64,000 nucleotides of DNA from Ciceribacter ferrooxidans (GCF_004137355.1 NZ_SDVB01000170.1:651731-715730); one strand, 5' to 3'. Shown: positions 25,853 through 34,677, counted from the first letter of the stretch. A program made the numbers and translations. Notes: generated by a model not told the origin, from the sequence alone.

Positions 25853-26178
25853 GTCTGCCTCCTTGGTTGCGGGGCCATACGCCCCTTTTTGATGATTGTA
25901 GGCATGTCGTCCGGCCTGTTCAAGCAAGCTCGAATATACCTGCCCCGGTGCTTCCCTCCCGCACGCAGCGGCAAGGGCCTCCGTTCTTTCAAAAGCTAGG
26001 CCAGTCGGAACCTCGCAACATTGATTGTGATCAAATAATAACGCCCTGTGCGACGTCCCGATCCCCGGAAATCCAGCAAAATGCCATTTCGCTAAAAGGC
26101 GATGGATTCCGTTGACGGCAAGACAACGGTTTTGCTGCAGCCTCGACAAAAGGCGCCGTCTTTCGGGGGTTTTGGGAC
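25853..26178. other. 326-bp divergent promoter region with an anaerobox
   Basis: Lies between the host-attachment gene and the second PilZ-type gene. Contains the FNR/FixK box at 26021-26034; otherwise no gene was recognised. Confidence 0.5.
26021..26034. promoter_or_regulatory. Perfect FNR/FixK-type box
   Basis: TTGATTGTGATCAA matches the FNR/FnrN/FixK consensus TTGAT-N4-ATCAA exactly. Its centre is about 150 bases before the PilZ-type start at 26179 and about 175 bases before the host-attachment start at 25852, so either promoter could use it as an activator site. Confidence 0.75.
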
Positions 26179-26562
26179 GTGAGCATGCTGCGCGCAACGC
26201 ATCTGGCGAAGGTGCAATCGGAAATGTACGAACGACGATGGGAACGCTTCTACGTCAAGCGTCCGGCCCGCATCGTCGCGGTGAACCGCGGTCTTTCCGG
26301 CATCACCATGCGTCACTGCGAGATCGTCGACATCTCGCAGGGTGGAGCGGGCATTCACGTCACGACCACCATCGGCCTTCCGGAGCATTATTATCTCCAG
26401 GTGCTCGGCATCTCCGAACGGATCGGCTGCGCCGAGATCTACCGCAACGGCAGCCGGATCGGCGTGAAGTTCATCATGGCGCTTCCGGAGAACATGCTGC
26501 ACCGGATCGTGCGCGCCGATTTCATGATCGGCGATAATCTCGATCAGGCGAAGCGCCGCTGA
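26179..26562 (+). CDS. PilZ domain protein, copy 2
   Basis: A 127-residue cytoplasmic protein, paralogue of the gene at 24976. It keeps more of the c-di-GMP motifs: an arginine-rich segment (MYERRWERFYVKRPARI) and VDISQGGAGI, close to the D-x-S-x-x-G box. The rest reads LPEHYYLQVLGISERIGCAEIYRNG and ends in a basic tail. Start is GTG 26179, with ATG 26185 and ATG 26224 as alternatives; the ribosome site GGGAC is modest. It probably links c-di-GMP level to an unknown output. An FNR/FixK box lies upstream. Confidence 0.75.
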   Translation: MSMLRATHLAKVQSEMYERRWERFYVKRPARIVAVNRGLSGITMRHCEIVDISQGGAGIHVTTTIGLPEHYYLQVLGISERIGCAEIYRNGSRIGVKFIMALPENMLHRIVRADFMIGDNLDQAKRR

Positions 26563-26647
26563 ACCGAAAGCGGTCAATCCGGCCTTGCGCCCGCCACCGT
26601 TGTTCCTATTGTACCGGCGTTTCGCAACTCGCCGGGAAATTTGCCGA

Positions 26648-27757
26648 ATGACCGCCTTCTCGCGCTTCACGCCGCTGATCAGCGCCCTGCCCTCCACCGT
26701 TCCCTTCGTCGGCCCCGAGGCCATCGAGCGCCAGCGCGGCCGACCGGTGCTCGCCCGTATCGGCGCTAACGAAAGCGGCTTCGGCCCGGCGCCCTCGGTA
26801 CTCGCGGCAATCGCCGCCAGCTCCGGCGAAATCTGGAAGTACAACGACCCAGAAAACCACGCCCTGAAAACGGCCCTCGCCGCCCATCTCGGCACGGCAC
26901 CGGCGAATATCGCCGTCGGAGAAGGCGTCGACAGCCTGCTTGGGCTGATCGTGCGCCTCGTCATCGAGCCCGGGATGCCGGTCGTGACTTCTCTCGGCGG
27001 CTACCCGACCTTCAACTTCCACGTCAACGGCTTCGGCGGGCGGCTGGTCACCGTTCCCTATGTCGACGACCGCGAGGATCTCGAAGGCCTGCTTGCCGCG
27101 GTGAAGCGGGAGAACGCCCCGCTCGTCTATTTCGCCAACCCCGACAATCCGATGGGGAGCTGGTGGGATGCGGCGAGCATCACCGCCTTTGCCCGCGCGC
27201 TGCCGGAAACGACGCTGCTGGTGCTGGACGAAGCCTATTGCGAGACCGCACCCGCGGGCTCGACGCCGCCGATCGGCGACCTCATCGACCTGCCGAACGT
27301 GCTGCGCACCCGCACCTTCTCGAAGGCCTACGGTCTTGCGGGCGCCCGCGTCGGCTATGCGATCGGCACGCCCGGCACCGTCCTGGCCTTCGACAAGATC
27401 CGCAACCATTTCGGCATGGCGCGCCTCTCGACCGAGGCGGCGCTCGCAGCCCTTGCCGATCAGGCCTATCTCGCCGAGGTGCTCGGGCGCATCTCCGCCG
27501 CCCGCGACCGCATCAGCGCGATCGCGCGCGCGAACGGGCTCGATCCGCTGCCGTCGGCGACGAACTTCGTCGCGATCGACTGCGGCGGCGACGGCGTCCG
27601 CGCCCGCGCCATCGTCGACGGGCTGATGGAGCATGGTGTCTTCATCCGCATGCCGGGCGTGGCGCCCCTCAACCGCTGCATCCGCGTGAGTGCCGGCCTC
27701 GCCGCTGACCTCGATCTCTTCGAAGCGAGCCTGCCGAAGGTGCTGAAGACGCTCTGA
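26648..27757 (+). CDS. HisC-like PLP-dependent aminotransferase
   Basis: Class I/II aminotransferase of 369 residues, of the histidinol-phosphate aminotransferase group. PLP features are VGEGVDSLL, ANPDNPMGSWW, the Asp in LLVLDEAYCE, the Schiff-base Lys in RTFSKAYGLAGARVG, and the C-terminal FIRMPGVAPLNRCIRVSAG with the phosphate- or carboxylate-binding Arg. It stands alone, away from other his genes, so it may act on another amino acid (aromatic or phosphonate-like substrates are known for HisC paralogues). ATG 26648 starts the conserved region. A hairpin follows at 27782-27820. Confidence 0.85.
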   Translation: MTAFSRFTPLISALPSTVPFVGPEAIERQRGRPVLARIGANESGFGPAPSVLAAIAASSGEIWKYNDPENHALKTALAAHLGTAPANIAVGEGVDSLLGLIVRLVIEPGMPVVTSLGGYPTFNFHVNGFGGRLVTVPYVDDREDLEGLLAAVKRENAPLVYFANPDNPMGSWWDAASITAFARALPETTLLVLDEAYCETAPAGSTPPIGDLIDLPNVLRTRTFSKAYGLAGARVGYAIGTPGTVLAFDKIRNHFGMARLSTEAALAALADQAYLAEVLGRISAARDRISAIARANGLDPLPSATNFVAIDCGGDGVRARAIVDGLMEHGVFIRMPGVAPLNRCIRVSAGLAADLDLFEASLPKVLKTL

Positions 27758-27781
27758 GCGGCCGAGGCTTTCCCGGAGAAA

Positions 27782-27820
27782 CGAAAAGGGCCGCGCCGGC
27801 TTGCCGGTCGCGGACCTTTC
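27782..27820 (+). terminator. Imperfect hairpin after the HisC-like gene
   Basis: An inverted repeat (CGAAAAGGGCCGCGCCGGC against GCCGGTCGCGGACCTTTCG) with a two-base loop, 25 bases past the stop. Confidence 0.6.
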
Positions 27821-27920
27821 GTCATTGGATTCCGTTTCCGAAACCCTCCCACGTACCCCCGTTTCCCCCAGGGTCGTGTCTCAGGTCCCCCGGCGGGTGC
27901 CGGGGGAGAATTCCTGCGGC

Positions 27921-28187
27921 TCAGTGCATCGTCATCCATTCGCGGGCTTCGCGAAGAGCCGTGGCGAGATCGGCCTTCGTCATCGACCGGGCAAGATCGG
28001 CCCGGAGCTCGGCGGCGCGGTCGCAACCGCGGATCGCCGCGATGTTCAGCCACTTGTGGGCCGAGACGAGATCGGGAGCGCAACCGCGGCCGGTCGCATA
28101 CATGAGCCCCATGTCACAGAGCGCTTCGGGGCGCAGGTCGCCTGCGGCGAAGGTCGTTTCGGAAGTCTGCATGTCTGAGCGTGCCAT
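27921..28187 (-). CDS. Small SEL1-repeat-like protein
   Basis: An 88-residue protein with one SEL1/TPR-like repeat: ALCDMGLMYATGRGCAPDLVSAHKWLNIAAIRGCDRAAELR (described by its parts: LGxMYxxGxGxxxDxxxAxxWxxxAA pattern). Such single-repeat proteins are common in rhizobia and may act as small adaptor proteins. No signal peptide. The ATG at 28187 has a weak ribosome site; ATG 28172 is an alternative. Alone on its strand; function unknown. Confidence 0.75.
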   Translation of the reverse strand: MARSDMQTSETTFAAGDLRPEALCDMGLMYATGRGCAPDLVSAHKWLNIAAIRGCDRAAELRADLARSMTKADLATALREAREWMTMH

Positions 28188-28733
28188 CGGTTCTGTCCCT
28201 GTCTTGCCTGTCGTTTCTTTTCTTTCCCTGTTTCCCCTTTCGGGGTTTTCCGTCCGCCTCCCGGCCGTCTTTTTGCGGCGTTTTGTGGAGGCTTCCGGTT
28301 CGGCAGTTTCCCTGCTCGTTTGATGGCTCCACTATGCCACGGGGCCTTCAACGGGCGCTTAAAAGCCATGCTTAATTTGCTGAAAACAAAGTACAAATGC
28401 TTGGTAAAATTGGGTTTTCGTTAAGCATTGGAGACGCTGGAAATTAAGGAATTCCGAGCGCCTTTAACCTTTCGTTCAGATCTCGACGTCAACCGAACGC
28501 TAACCACGAAATCGATTGTCTTGGCGTCGTCGCGGTGCGAGACGTGGCCAGCACACCTCTCGGACCCCCGAGATTTTGGGCCGGAAGCCCTATTTACCTT
28601 TACGTCCGCGTAAGATAATTTTCCACGTCGAGACGGCCCCGGAGTGGGCGAGGAAGGGAAGAGCGTCCCCTGTCTTCGCGAAGGCCGGGCCGTCCGCACA
28701 GCCTTGGGGCATCATTTCGGGAGGAAGAGTTAC
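28188..28733. other. 546-bp non-coding region
   Basis: Between the SEL1-like gene and the DUF2147 gene. No convincing gene. The first part is T- and C-rich on the plus strand; the middle (about 28360-28520) is AT-rich with several TTAA and TTAACC sequences that could be regulator half-sites, for example for CtrA, but no full site was confirmed. Ribosome site GGGAGGAAG lies at 28718-28726. Confidence 0.4.
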
Positions 28734-29069
28734 ATGCGGAAGATCATACTGGCGATGGCGCTGGCGTTCGGAGCCGTCTCGGCCCAGGCCGCCGAGCCCA
28801 TCGAAGGCAATTGGAAAACGGCAAGCGGTTCCACGGCGCAGATCGCGCCCTGCGGCGGCGCCTTCTGCGTCACGCTGAAGAGCGGCAAGTTCGCCGGCAA
28901 GCAGATCGGCAAGATGAGCGGCAACGGCGAGAGCTACAAGGGCGAGATCACCGATCCGGAAACCGACAAGACCTATTCGGGCTACGGTACCGTCTCCGGC
29001 AACGCGCTGAAGATGAAGGGCTGCGTGCTCTCGATCCTCTGCAAGAGCCAGACCTGGTCGCGCCTCTGA
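28734..29069 (+). CDS. DUF2147 family periplasmic protein
   Basis: A 111-residue exported protein: signal peptide about 1-19 (LAFGAVSAQA-AEP), then GNWKT, two cysteine pairs likely to form disulphides (APCGGAFCVTL and KGCVLSILCKSQTW), and a DPETDKTYSGYGTV middle. This fits the DUF2147 family, small beta-barrel-like periplasmic proteins of unknown role. ATG 28734 follows GGGAGGAAG. A longer frame from 28644 was rejected because the signal peptide begins here. Confidence 0.8.
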   Translation: MRKIILAMALAFGAVSAQAAEPIEGNWKTASGSTAQIAPCGGAFCVTLKSGKFAGKQIGKMSGNGESYKGEITDPETDKTYSGYGTVSGNALKMKGCVLSILCKSQTWSRL

Positions 29070-29093
29070 ACGAGCCTGCGCGAGAAGCAAAAC

Positions 29094-29129
29094 GGCCCGG
29101 CGGTCCTTGCGACCTCCGGGCCTTTTTTT
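29094..29129 (+). terminator. Terminator of the DUF2147 gene
   Basis: GGCCCGGCGGTC pairs with GACCTCCGGGCC (one mismatch), followed by seven Ts. Confidence 0.88.
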
Positions 29130-29150
29130 GTTGTTTTCAGAAGGTGACGG

Positions 29151-29843
29151 TCAGCGGGCCGTCTGATTGAACAGCACCTTCTTCGCCTCTTCGTCGGTCG
29201 CGACGTTGCGACGCTTCTCCTGGCCGACGGCAATGCCGCGCTCGACGGCGGGACGCGCCATCATCGTCTCGAACCAGCGCTTCAGGTTCAGGAAATCGTC
29301 GAGGTCCTGGCCCTGGTTCTTGTGGGGCACGACCCAGCCGATCGAGGCCATGTCGGCGATGGAGTATTCGCCGGCCAGAAATTCGCGGTCGGCGAGCCGT
29401 TTGTTCATCACGCCGTAGAGGCGGTTCACCTCGTTGGTGTAGCGGTTGATGCCGTATTCGATCTTCTCCGGCGCATACTGGCGGAAGTGGTGTGCCTGGC
29501 CGGCCATCGGACCCAAACCGCCGACCTGCCAGAACAGCCATTGCTCGACCTCGACGCGGGCGCGCTCGTCGGTCGGGTAGAACTTGCCGTACTTGCGGCC
29601 GAGATACTGCAGGATGGCACCGGACTCGAAGACAGAGATCGGCGCGCCGTCCGGACCGTCGGGATCGATGATCGCCGGCATGCGGTTGTTCGGGGAGATC
29701 TTCAGGAAGTCGGGCGCGAACTGTTCGCCCTTGCCGATGTCGACGTAGCGGACCTCGTAGGGCACGCCGAGTTCCTCGAGCATGATGGAGATCTTCCAGC
29801 CGTTGGGCGTCGGCCAGTAATAGAGTTCGATCGGTGCGGCCAT
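29151..29843 (-). CDS. Glutathione S-transferase family protein (YfcG/YghU-like)
   Basis: A 230-residue GST. The N-terminal thioredoxin fold reads IELYYWPTPNGWKISIMLEELG, with NGWK in place of a catalytic Tyr or Ser, then NNRMPAIIDPDG and the glutathione-binding FESGAILQYLGRKYG. The C-terminal helical domain has MAGQAHHFRQYAPEKIEYGINRY and GEYSIADMASIGWV. These features match the nu-class group that includes E. coli YfcG and YghU, which have disulphide-bond oxidoreductase activity. ATG 29843 follows AAGGAA. Function in detail is unknown. Confidence 0.88.
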   Translation of the reverse strand: MAAPIELYYWPTPNGWKISIMLEELGVPYEVRYVDIGKGEQFAPDFLKISPNNRMPAIIDPDGPDGAPISVFESGAILQYLGRKYGKFYPTDERARVEVEQWLFWQVGGLGPMAGQAHHFRQYAPEKIEYGINRYTNEVNRLYGVMNKRLADREFLAGEYSIADMASIGWVVPHKNQGQDLDDFLNLKRWFETMMARPAVERGIAVGQEKRRNVATDEEAKKVLFNQTAR

Positions 29844-30131
29844 GAATGTTTCCTTCAAGAAGGTTTTCCGGATTGGCACAAAGGATTTCGGATCATTTCA
29901 CCGGCCCTCGGCCGGTCGCGCATGGGGAATGCCTCCACAATTTGGGAATGATGCCGCCACCGTCAAGTCCGGCGCCCCCACTTGCGCCTCACGTCCGCGT
30001 GACCGCCCGCCTGCCGGGCCGCGGCCCGGACGATGAACGGCCGATGAACCGGCATCTCAGCGCGCGTTCAGACGCCGCGTGTCAAAACGGCATCATTGAA
30101 CAACAACAATGCCTTCCTGAGGGAACCGATC

Positions 30132-30308
30132 ATGTCCGCAACGCTCCTCCAGTCCGCTGCTTCCGGTCTCAGGATCGCTCTCTTCGCCGCCCTGATGCTC
30201 GGCCCGCTGACCGCCCTCGGATTTGCCAAGGCCGAGGGTCCGGTGATCGGCAAGGCCGGCGCCGGCTTCGTCCTCTTCGTCAGCCTGCAGCGGCAGTCGA
30301 TGAGCTGA
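30132..30308 (+). CDS. Small single-span membrane protein
   Basis: A 58-residue protein from ATG 30132, preceded by GAGGGAA. It has a hydrophobic stretch (IALFAALMLGPLTALGFA) and a second weaker one (AGAGFVLFVSL). No family recognised. Coding status rests on the good ribosome site and base composition only. Confidence 0.45.
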   Translation: MSATLLQSAASGLRIALFAALMLGPLTALGFAKAEGPVIGKAGAGFVLFVSLQRQSMS

Positions 30309-30359
30309 AACGGCGGCAGGGGCCGGCCACTCGATCCACCGCCGGCGGCCCCACGTCGT

Positions 30360-30387
30360 TTGCTTGTCAGAAAGTCCACTCTATAAT
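30360..30387 (+). promoter_or_regulatory. Possible promoter directly before amn
   Basis: TTGCTT (30360-30365), 16 bases, then TATAAT (30382-30387), a perfect -10 box. The amn ATG at 30393 is only six bases further on, so a transcript from this promoter would have almost no leader. Confidence 0.35.
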
Positions 30388-30392
30388 GACGC

Positions 30393-31895
30393 ATGAACAA
30401 GCGAATCTCGACACAGACACCCATCAATTTCATTAGTCCCGAGCCCTATGAGCCGCGGGTCTTCACTGAAGCGAAGCCGGCAGTCGACGCGCTGACGGCT
30501 CTCTACGAGCGCAATACCGCCTTCCTGATCGATGCCTTCGGCGGGATCGCCAAGGGCGCACCGATCGCCGGACGCTACCGCGCCTTCTATCCGCAGGTGG
30601 CGATCGAGACGACGAGTTTCGGCCATGCCGATTCCCGCCTCTCCTACGGCCATGTCACCTCGCCGGGACTCTACACCACCACGGTCACGCAGCCGCATCT
30701 CTTCCGCCACTATCTCGAAGAGCAGATCGCGCTTCTCATCCGCAATCACCAGGTGCCGGTCCTCGTCTCGGAATCGTCGACGCCGATCCCCCTGCATTTC
30801 GCCTTCGGCGAAGGTGCCCATGTCGAGGCGGCGGCAAGCGGGCTCGCCGACCTGTCGCTTCGCGACATCTTCGACACGCCGGACCTGACCACCACCGACG
30901 ACGAAATCGCCAACGGCGAATACGAGCCGCAGCCGGGCGAGCCGCATCCGCTGGCACCCTTCACCGCCCAGCGCATCGACTATTCGCTCGCCCGGCTCTC
31001 GCACTACACGGCGACGCGCGCGGCGCATTTCCAGAACTTCGTGCTCTTCACCAACTATCAGTTCTACATCGACGAGTTCTGTGCCTTCGCCCGCAACCTG
31101 ATGGCGGAAGGCGGCGGCGGTTACACCTGTTTCGTCGAGCCCGGCAATATCGAGACGCTGGCCGGCCAGAGCGAGCCCGAAGCCGGACAGGGCACGCCGC
31201 GCCTGCCGCAGATGCCGGCCTACCACCTGAAGAAGCCCGGCCATGCCGGCATCACCATGGTGAACATCGGCGTCGGCCCGTCGAACGCCAAGACCATCAC
31301 CGATCATATCGCCGTGCTGCGCCCGCATGCCTGGCTGATGCTCGGCCACTGCGCGGGCTTGAGGAACAGCCAGCGGCTCGGCGACTATGTGCTCGCGCAC
31401 GCCTATGTCCGCGAGGACCACGTGCTCGACGACGACCTGCCGGTCTGGGTGCCGATCCCGGCGCTCGCCGAAGTGCAGGTGGCGCTCGAACAGGCCGTCG
31501 AGGAGATCACCGGCTACCAGGGCTTCGAGCTGAAGCGCATCATGCGCACCGGCACCGTCGCCACGATCGACAACCGCAACTGGGAGCTCCGCGACCAGCG
31601 CGGACCGGTCAAGCGCCTGTCGCAGTCGCGTGCCATCGCCCTCGACATGGAATCGGCGACGATCGCCGCCAACGGCTTCCGCTTCCGCGTCCCCTACGGG
31701 ACGCTGCTCTGCGTCTCCGACAAGCCGCTGCACGGCGAACTGAAGCTGCCGGGCATGGCGACCGCCTTCTACCGGACGCAGGTCAGTCAGCACCTGCAGA
31801 TCGGTATCCGGGCGCTGCAGAAGCTCGGCGCCATGCCGCCGGAAAGGCTGCATTCACGCAAGCTCAGAAGCTTCTTCGAGACGGCCTTCCAGTAA
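30393..31895 (+). CDS. amn: AMP nucleosidase
   Basis: Hydrolyses AMP to adenine and ribose 5-phosphate, controlling the adenylate pool. 500 residues, the usual length. The N-terminal AMP-nucleosidase domain (PEPYEPRVFTEAKPAV ... YGHVTSPGLYTTTVTQPHLFRHYL) is followed by a purine-nucleoside-phosphorylase-like catalytic domain with VNIGVGPSNAKTITDHIAVLRPHAWLMLGHC and DMESATIAANGFRFRVPYG. There is no good Shine-Dalgarno before the ATG and a perfect TATAAT lies six bases upstream, so it may be leaderless. Confidence 0.94.
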   Translation: MNKRISTQTPINFISPEPYEPRVFTEAKPAVDALTALYERNTAFLIDAFGGIAKGAPIAGRYRAFYPQVAIETTSFGHADSRLSYGHVTSPGLYTTTVTQPHLFRHYLEEQIALLIRNHQVPVLVSESSTPIPLHFAFGEGAHVEAAASGLADLSLRDIFDTPDLTTTDDEIANGEYEPQPGEPHPLAPFTAQRIDYSLARLSHYTATRAAHFQNFVLFTNYQFYIDEFCAFARNLMAEGGGGYTCFVEPGNIETLAGQSEPEAGQGTPRLPQMPAYHLKKPGHAGITMVNIGVGPSNAKTITDHIAVLRPHAWLMLGHCAGLRNSQRLGDYVLAHAYVREDHVLDDDLPVWVPIPALAEVQVALEQAVEEITGYQGFELKRIMRTGTVATIDNRNWELRDQRGPVKRLSQSRAIALDMESATIAANGFRFRVPYGTLLCVSDKPLHGELKLPGMATAFYRTQVSQHLQIGIRALQKLGAMPPERLHSRKLRSFFETAFQ

Positions 31896-31923
31896 GGCGG
31901 TCGGCCTCCGTCAAGCGACAACC

Positions 31924-31946
31924 GGCCGGGCGGCGCTCGCCCGGCC
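31924..31946. terminator. GC-rich inverted repeat between amn and the flippase-like gene
   Basis: GGCCGGGCG (31924-31932) pairs with CGCCCGGCC (31938-31946). It lies between convergent genes and may end transcription of both, although no T-run follows. Confidence 0.45.
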
Positions 31947-32921
31947 TCAGCCGCCGCGGCGCAGACGGTCGAGCGTGGAGAGCGCCACCGAAAGCAGCGT
32001 GCCGAGCAACGCCGAGATGATCAGGATCAAGTGCAGATTGACGCTCGCGCGTCCGAGAATGTCCATCGCCGGCCGGGCGGTGGAGGCGCCGAGAGAGACG
32101 GCACCGGCGACGATGCCGGCCGGATAGGTGCCGACACCGGCCGGCGCATGGACGGGCAGCACCGAGGAAAGCTCGCCGCCGAGGGCGCCGCCGAAGGCCG
32201 CGGCGATCGGCCCGACGCCCATCAGCCCGAGCACCCAGGCGAGCACCAGAACCTTGACGCCCCAATTGAGCACCGTCATGCCCCAGGCCCGCACGAGGCC
32301 GAGGGTCGAGGCTGGCAATCCGTCCTCCAGCCCTTCCGTGATGCGGAGCAGCTTGCCGGTCAGCCGGCGCTTGGCAAGTGCCAGGACCGGCGCCTTGAGC
32401 TGGTAGGCGAGAAGCGGCGACAGCAGGAAGGCGAGCCAGACGGCACCCGCAAGCGCCCGGTTGCCGGAGGCGGCGACGAGGCCGAGTCCGCCGGCGGCCA
32501 GCAGCGCGTGGAGGTCGAGAAGCCGCATGACGAGAAGCGCCGACGTCCCGTGCAAGAGCGGCACGCCGAATTCCGAACGCATCAGCAGCGGAAAGCTGGT
32601 CTCGCCACTCCGGAAAGGCAGCATGATGTTCAGGAGATTGTGCACCTGCGCCACGTGGAAGAGCTCAACGAAGCGCCCTTTTGTCTCGGCAGGGAAATAG
32701 TCGTAGAGCCGGTAGGTCCGGGCAAAGTAAGTGGAGACGAGGAGCGCCGAGGCCAGCACTGCCGGGCCGTAACCGATCTCGTTCCACTGGCCGAGGATCT
32801 GCCGCCAGCCCCAGAGATATTGCACGAAGCCGAGATAGAAGAGCACGGCGGCGACCGCGACGATCGTCACGCGGTGACGCGCAAGGGCCGACGGCGCTGC
32901 GGCTTTCTCGTCTGTCTGCAT
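31947..32921 (-). CDS. Flippase-like membrane protein (LPG_synthase_TM / UPF0104 family)
   Basis: Inner-membrane protein of 324 residues with about eight hydrophobic segments, of the family that contains the membrane part of lysyl-phosphatidylglycerol synthase and AglD-like proteins. Blocks seen: LFHVAQVHNLLNIMLPFRSGETSFPLLM and SSVLPVHAPAGVGTYPAGIVAG, both diagnostic of the family. Start was set at ATG 32921; the longer frame to 33245 adds a basic low-complexity stretch. It is divergent from a GT39-GT2-GT39 operon, and members of this family often accompany lipid-linked glycosylation genes, so it may move or process a polyprenyl-phosphate sugar. Confidence 0.82.
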   Translation of the reverse strand: MQTDEKAAAPSALARHRVTIVAVAAVLFYLGFVQYLWGWRQILGQWNEIGYGPAVLASALLVSTYFARTYRLYDYFPAETKGRFVELFHVAQVHNLLNIMLPFRSGETSFPLLMRSEFGVPLLHGTSALLVMRLLDLHALLAAGGLGLVAASGNRALAGAVWLAFLLSPLLAYQLKAPVLALAKRRLTGKLLRITEGLEDGLPASTLGLVRAWGMTVLNWGVKVLVLAWVLGLMGVGPIAAAFGGALGGELSSVLPVHAPAGVGTYPAGIVAGAVSLGASTARPAMDILGRASVNLHLILIISALLGTLLSVALSTLDRLRRGG

Positions 32922-33082
32922 CGGCCAGGCACTTCCGGATTGCACTCGAAGACCCGTTCCTATAACAACCGCGAGAGCAAACGCCAGAGTTTTCCGGAGC
33001 CCTGCCGCCGCGCCCGAGCCGCCTCGCGCTGCCGCCGCCCTCGGAACCGCCGCCCGGAAGCCGTCATGACAAGGACATCCCG

Positions 33083-34573
33083 GTGCTCGCATCCCTGAGG
33101 CAGCGTCCCAATCTCGTCTTCGCGCTGCTCGCCGTCTATTTCGCCGCCAATCTGGCGCTGCGGCTCCTGCTGCCGCGTTCGCTCGACCTCGACGAGGGCG
33201 AACAGCTCTTCCTCGCACAGTGGCTCGCCGCCGGCTATAATTCACAGCCGCCGCTCTACAACTGGCTGCAATACGGGGTCGTCGCGCTCCTCGGCCCGAC
33301 GCTCTTCTCGCTGGCCCTCCTCAAGAACCTGATGCTCTTTGCGTCCTACGTCTTCTTTGGCCTCGCCGCGAATACCGTCCTGCGCAACCGCGAGCTTGCG
33401 ATCGTCGCCGTGCTCGGCCTCCTCACCATCCCACAAGTCAGCTTCGAGGCGCAGCGGGACCTTTCCCACACCGTCGCCGTCATCTTCGCGACCAGCCTCT
33501 TCCTCTATGCCTTCCTCCGCACGCTCACGACCGGCACCTCCCTCTCCTACCTGCTGACCGGCCTCGCCGTCGGCCTCGGCGTGATCTCGAAATACAATTT
33601 CGTGCTGCTGCCGGCCGCAGCCGCCCTCGCCGTGCTGCCGGAGCCCGCCTTCCGCCGCCTGTTCGACTGGCGCATCCTTCTCGCCGGCCTCGTCGCGGTC
33701 ATGGTCTTCCTGCCGCACGGGCTCTGGTTCCTCGACCATGTCGGCGACGCGACCGGCCGCACGCTCGGCAAGCTCACTTCCGAGGAAACGTCGGGCCGGG
33801 CCGAACAGATCCTGACCGGGCTCGCGTCGCTTGTCCTCGCCTTCATCGGCTTCTCGGCGCTGACCCTCCTTCCCTTCGCGCTCATCTTCCGCGAAGACCT
33901 GAAGGCAATCCTGCGCGCCCGCAGCGAATGGACGCGGCTTTTCGCGCGCATCTTCCTGATCTCCGCAGTCGCGCTCATACTGATGGTGTTCTTCGGCGCG
34001 ACCAACATCAAGGACCGCTGGCTGACGCCGCTCTATCTCGCGCTTCCGCTCTATCTCGCGCTGAAGGCCGAGGCCGCCGGTACCGACGTTTCGGCCGCCC
34101 TCCGCCGGTTCCTGCCGGTCGCGCTCGCCGTCATGGTGCTGGTGCCGGCGGTTCTCTTCCTGCGCATCCCCGTGCTCGGGATGATCGGCCGCTACGAGAA
34201 GATCAACGTGCCCTACGGCCCGGCGATCGAGCATATGCTCGCCGAGGCTGCCGCCGCTCCCGCTGTCGTCATCACCTCCGACCTGCAGATGGCCGGCAAT
34301 ATCCGCCTGCACCGGCCGGACCTGCCCGTCTTCGTGCCCGGACAAGGTCCCGTCGAGCCCGTCGTCGACGCCACCCGTCCCGTGCTCGTCGTCTGGCGCA
34401 CGCGCGACGGCCGTCCCGAGCCGCGTCAGCCGGAGGCGCTCGCCTCGTGGATCGCCGGGAGCACGACATTCACCGTCGCCGAGACGGGCGAGGTCGCCCT
34501 GCCCTATCATTACGGACGGACGGGCGACCTCTACCACGTCGCGTTTTCCTACCTGGTTCCGAAGGGGCGTTGA
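33083..34573 (+). CDS. GT39-type (GT-C) membrane glycosyltransferase, copy A
   Basis: Polytopic inner-membrane protein of 496 residues with about 12 hydrophobic segments, related to ArnT and protein mannosyltransferases. The periplasmic first loop has the acidic catalytic motif LDLDEGEQ (about 34-41), followed by QPPLYNWLQY and QRDLSHT. GT-C enzymes move a sugar from a polyprenyl-phosphate carrier to lipid A, core or protein. It starts at GTG 33083, with AAGGA upstream. It shares its layout and many blocks with the copy at 35715 (QPPLYxWLQ, SQRDLSHTVA, SKYNF, LYLALKAEAA). Resembles rhizobial RgtA-D galacturonosyltransferases, but the sugar is not proven. Confidence 0.85.
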   Translation: MLASLRQRPNLVFALLAVYFAANLALRLLLPRSLDLDEGEQLFLAQWLAAGYNSQPPLYNWLQYGVVALLGPTLFSLALLKNLMLFASYVFFGLAANTVLRNRELAIVAVLGLLTIPQVSFEAQRDLSHTVAVIFATSLFLYAFLRTLTTGTSLSYLLTGLAVGLGVISKYNFVLLPAAAALAVLPEPAFRRLFDWRILLAGLVAVMVFLPHGLWFLDHVGDATGRTLGKLTSEETSGRAEQILTGLASLVLAFIGFSALTLLPFALIFREDLKAILRARSEWTRLFARIFLISAVALILMVFFGATNIKDRWLTPLYLALPLYLALKAEAAGTDVSAALRRFLPVALAVMVLVPAVLFLRIPVLGMIGRYEKINVPYGPAIEHMLAEAAAAPAVVITSDLQMAGNIRLHRPDLPVFVPGQGPVEPVVDATRPVLVVWRTRDGRPEPRQPEALASWIAGSTTFTVAETGEVALPYHYGRTGDLYHVAFSYLVPKGR

Positions 34574-34677
34574 GCGGCGAAACCGCCGGATTTCTGGGAT
34601 CATTTCACCATGTTGTGGCTTTTCGGCCCTATCCCGATCGGGCAATAGAGACTATCACCCAGCGAAAAGAGACCGCG

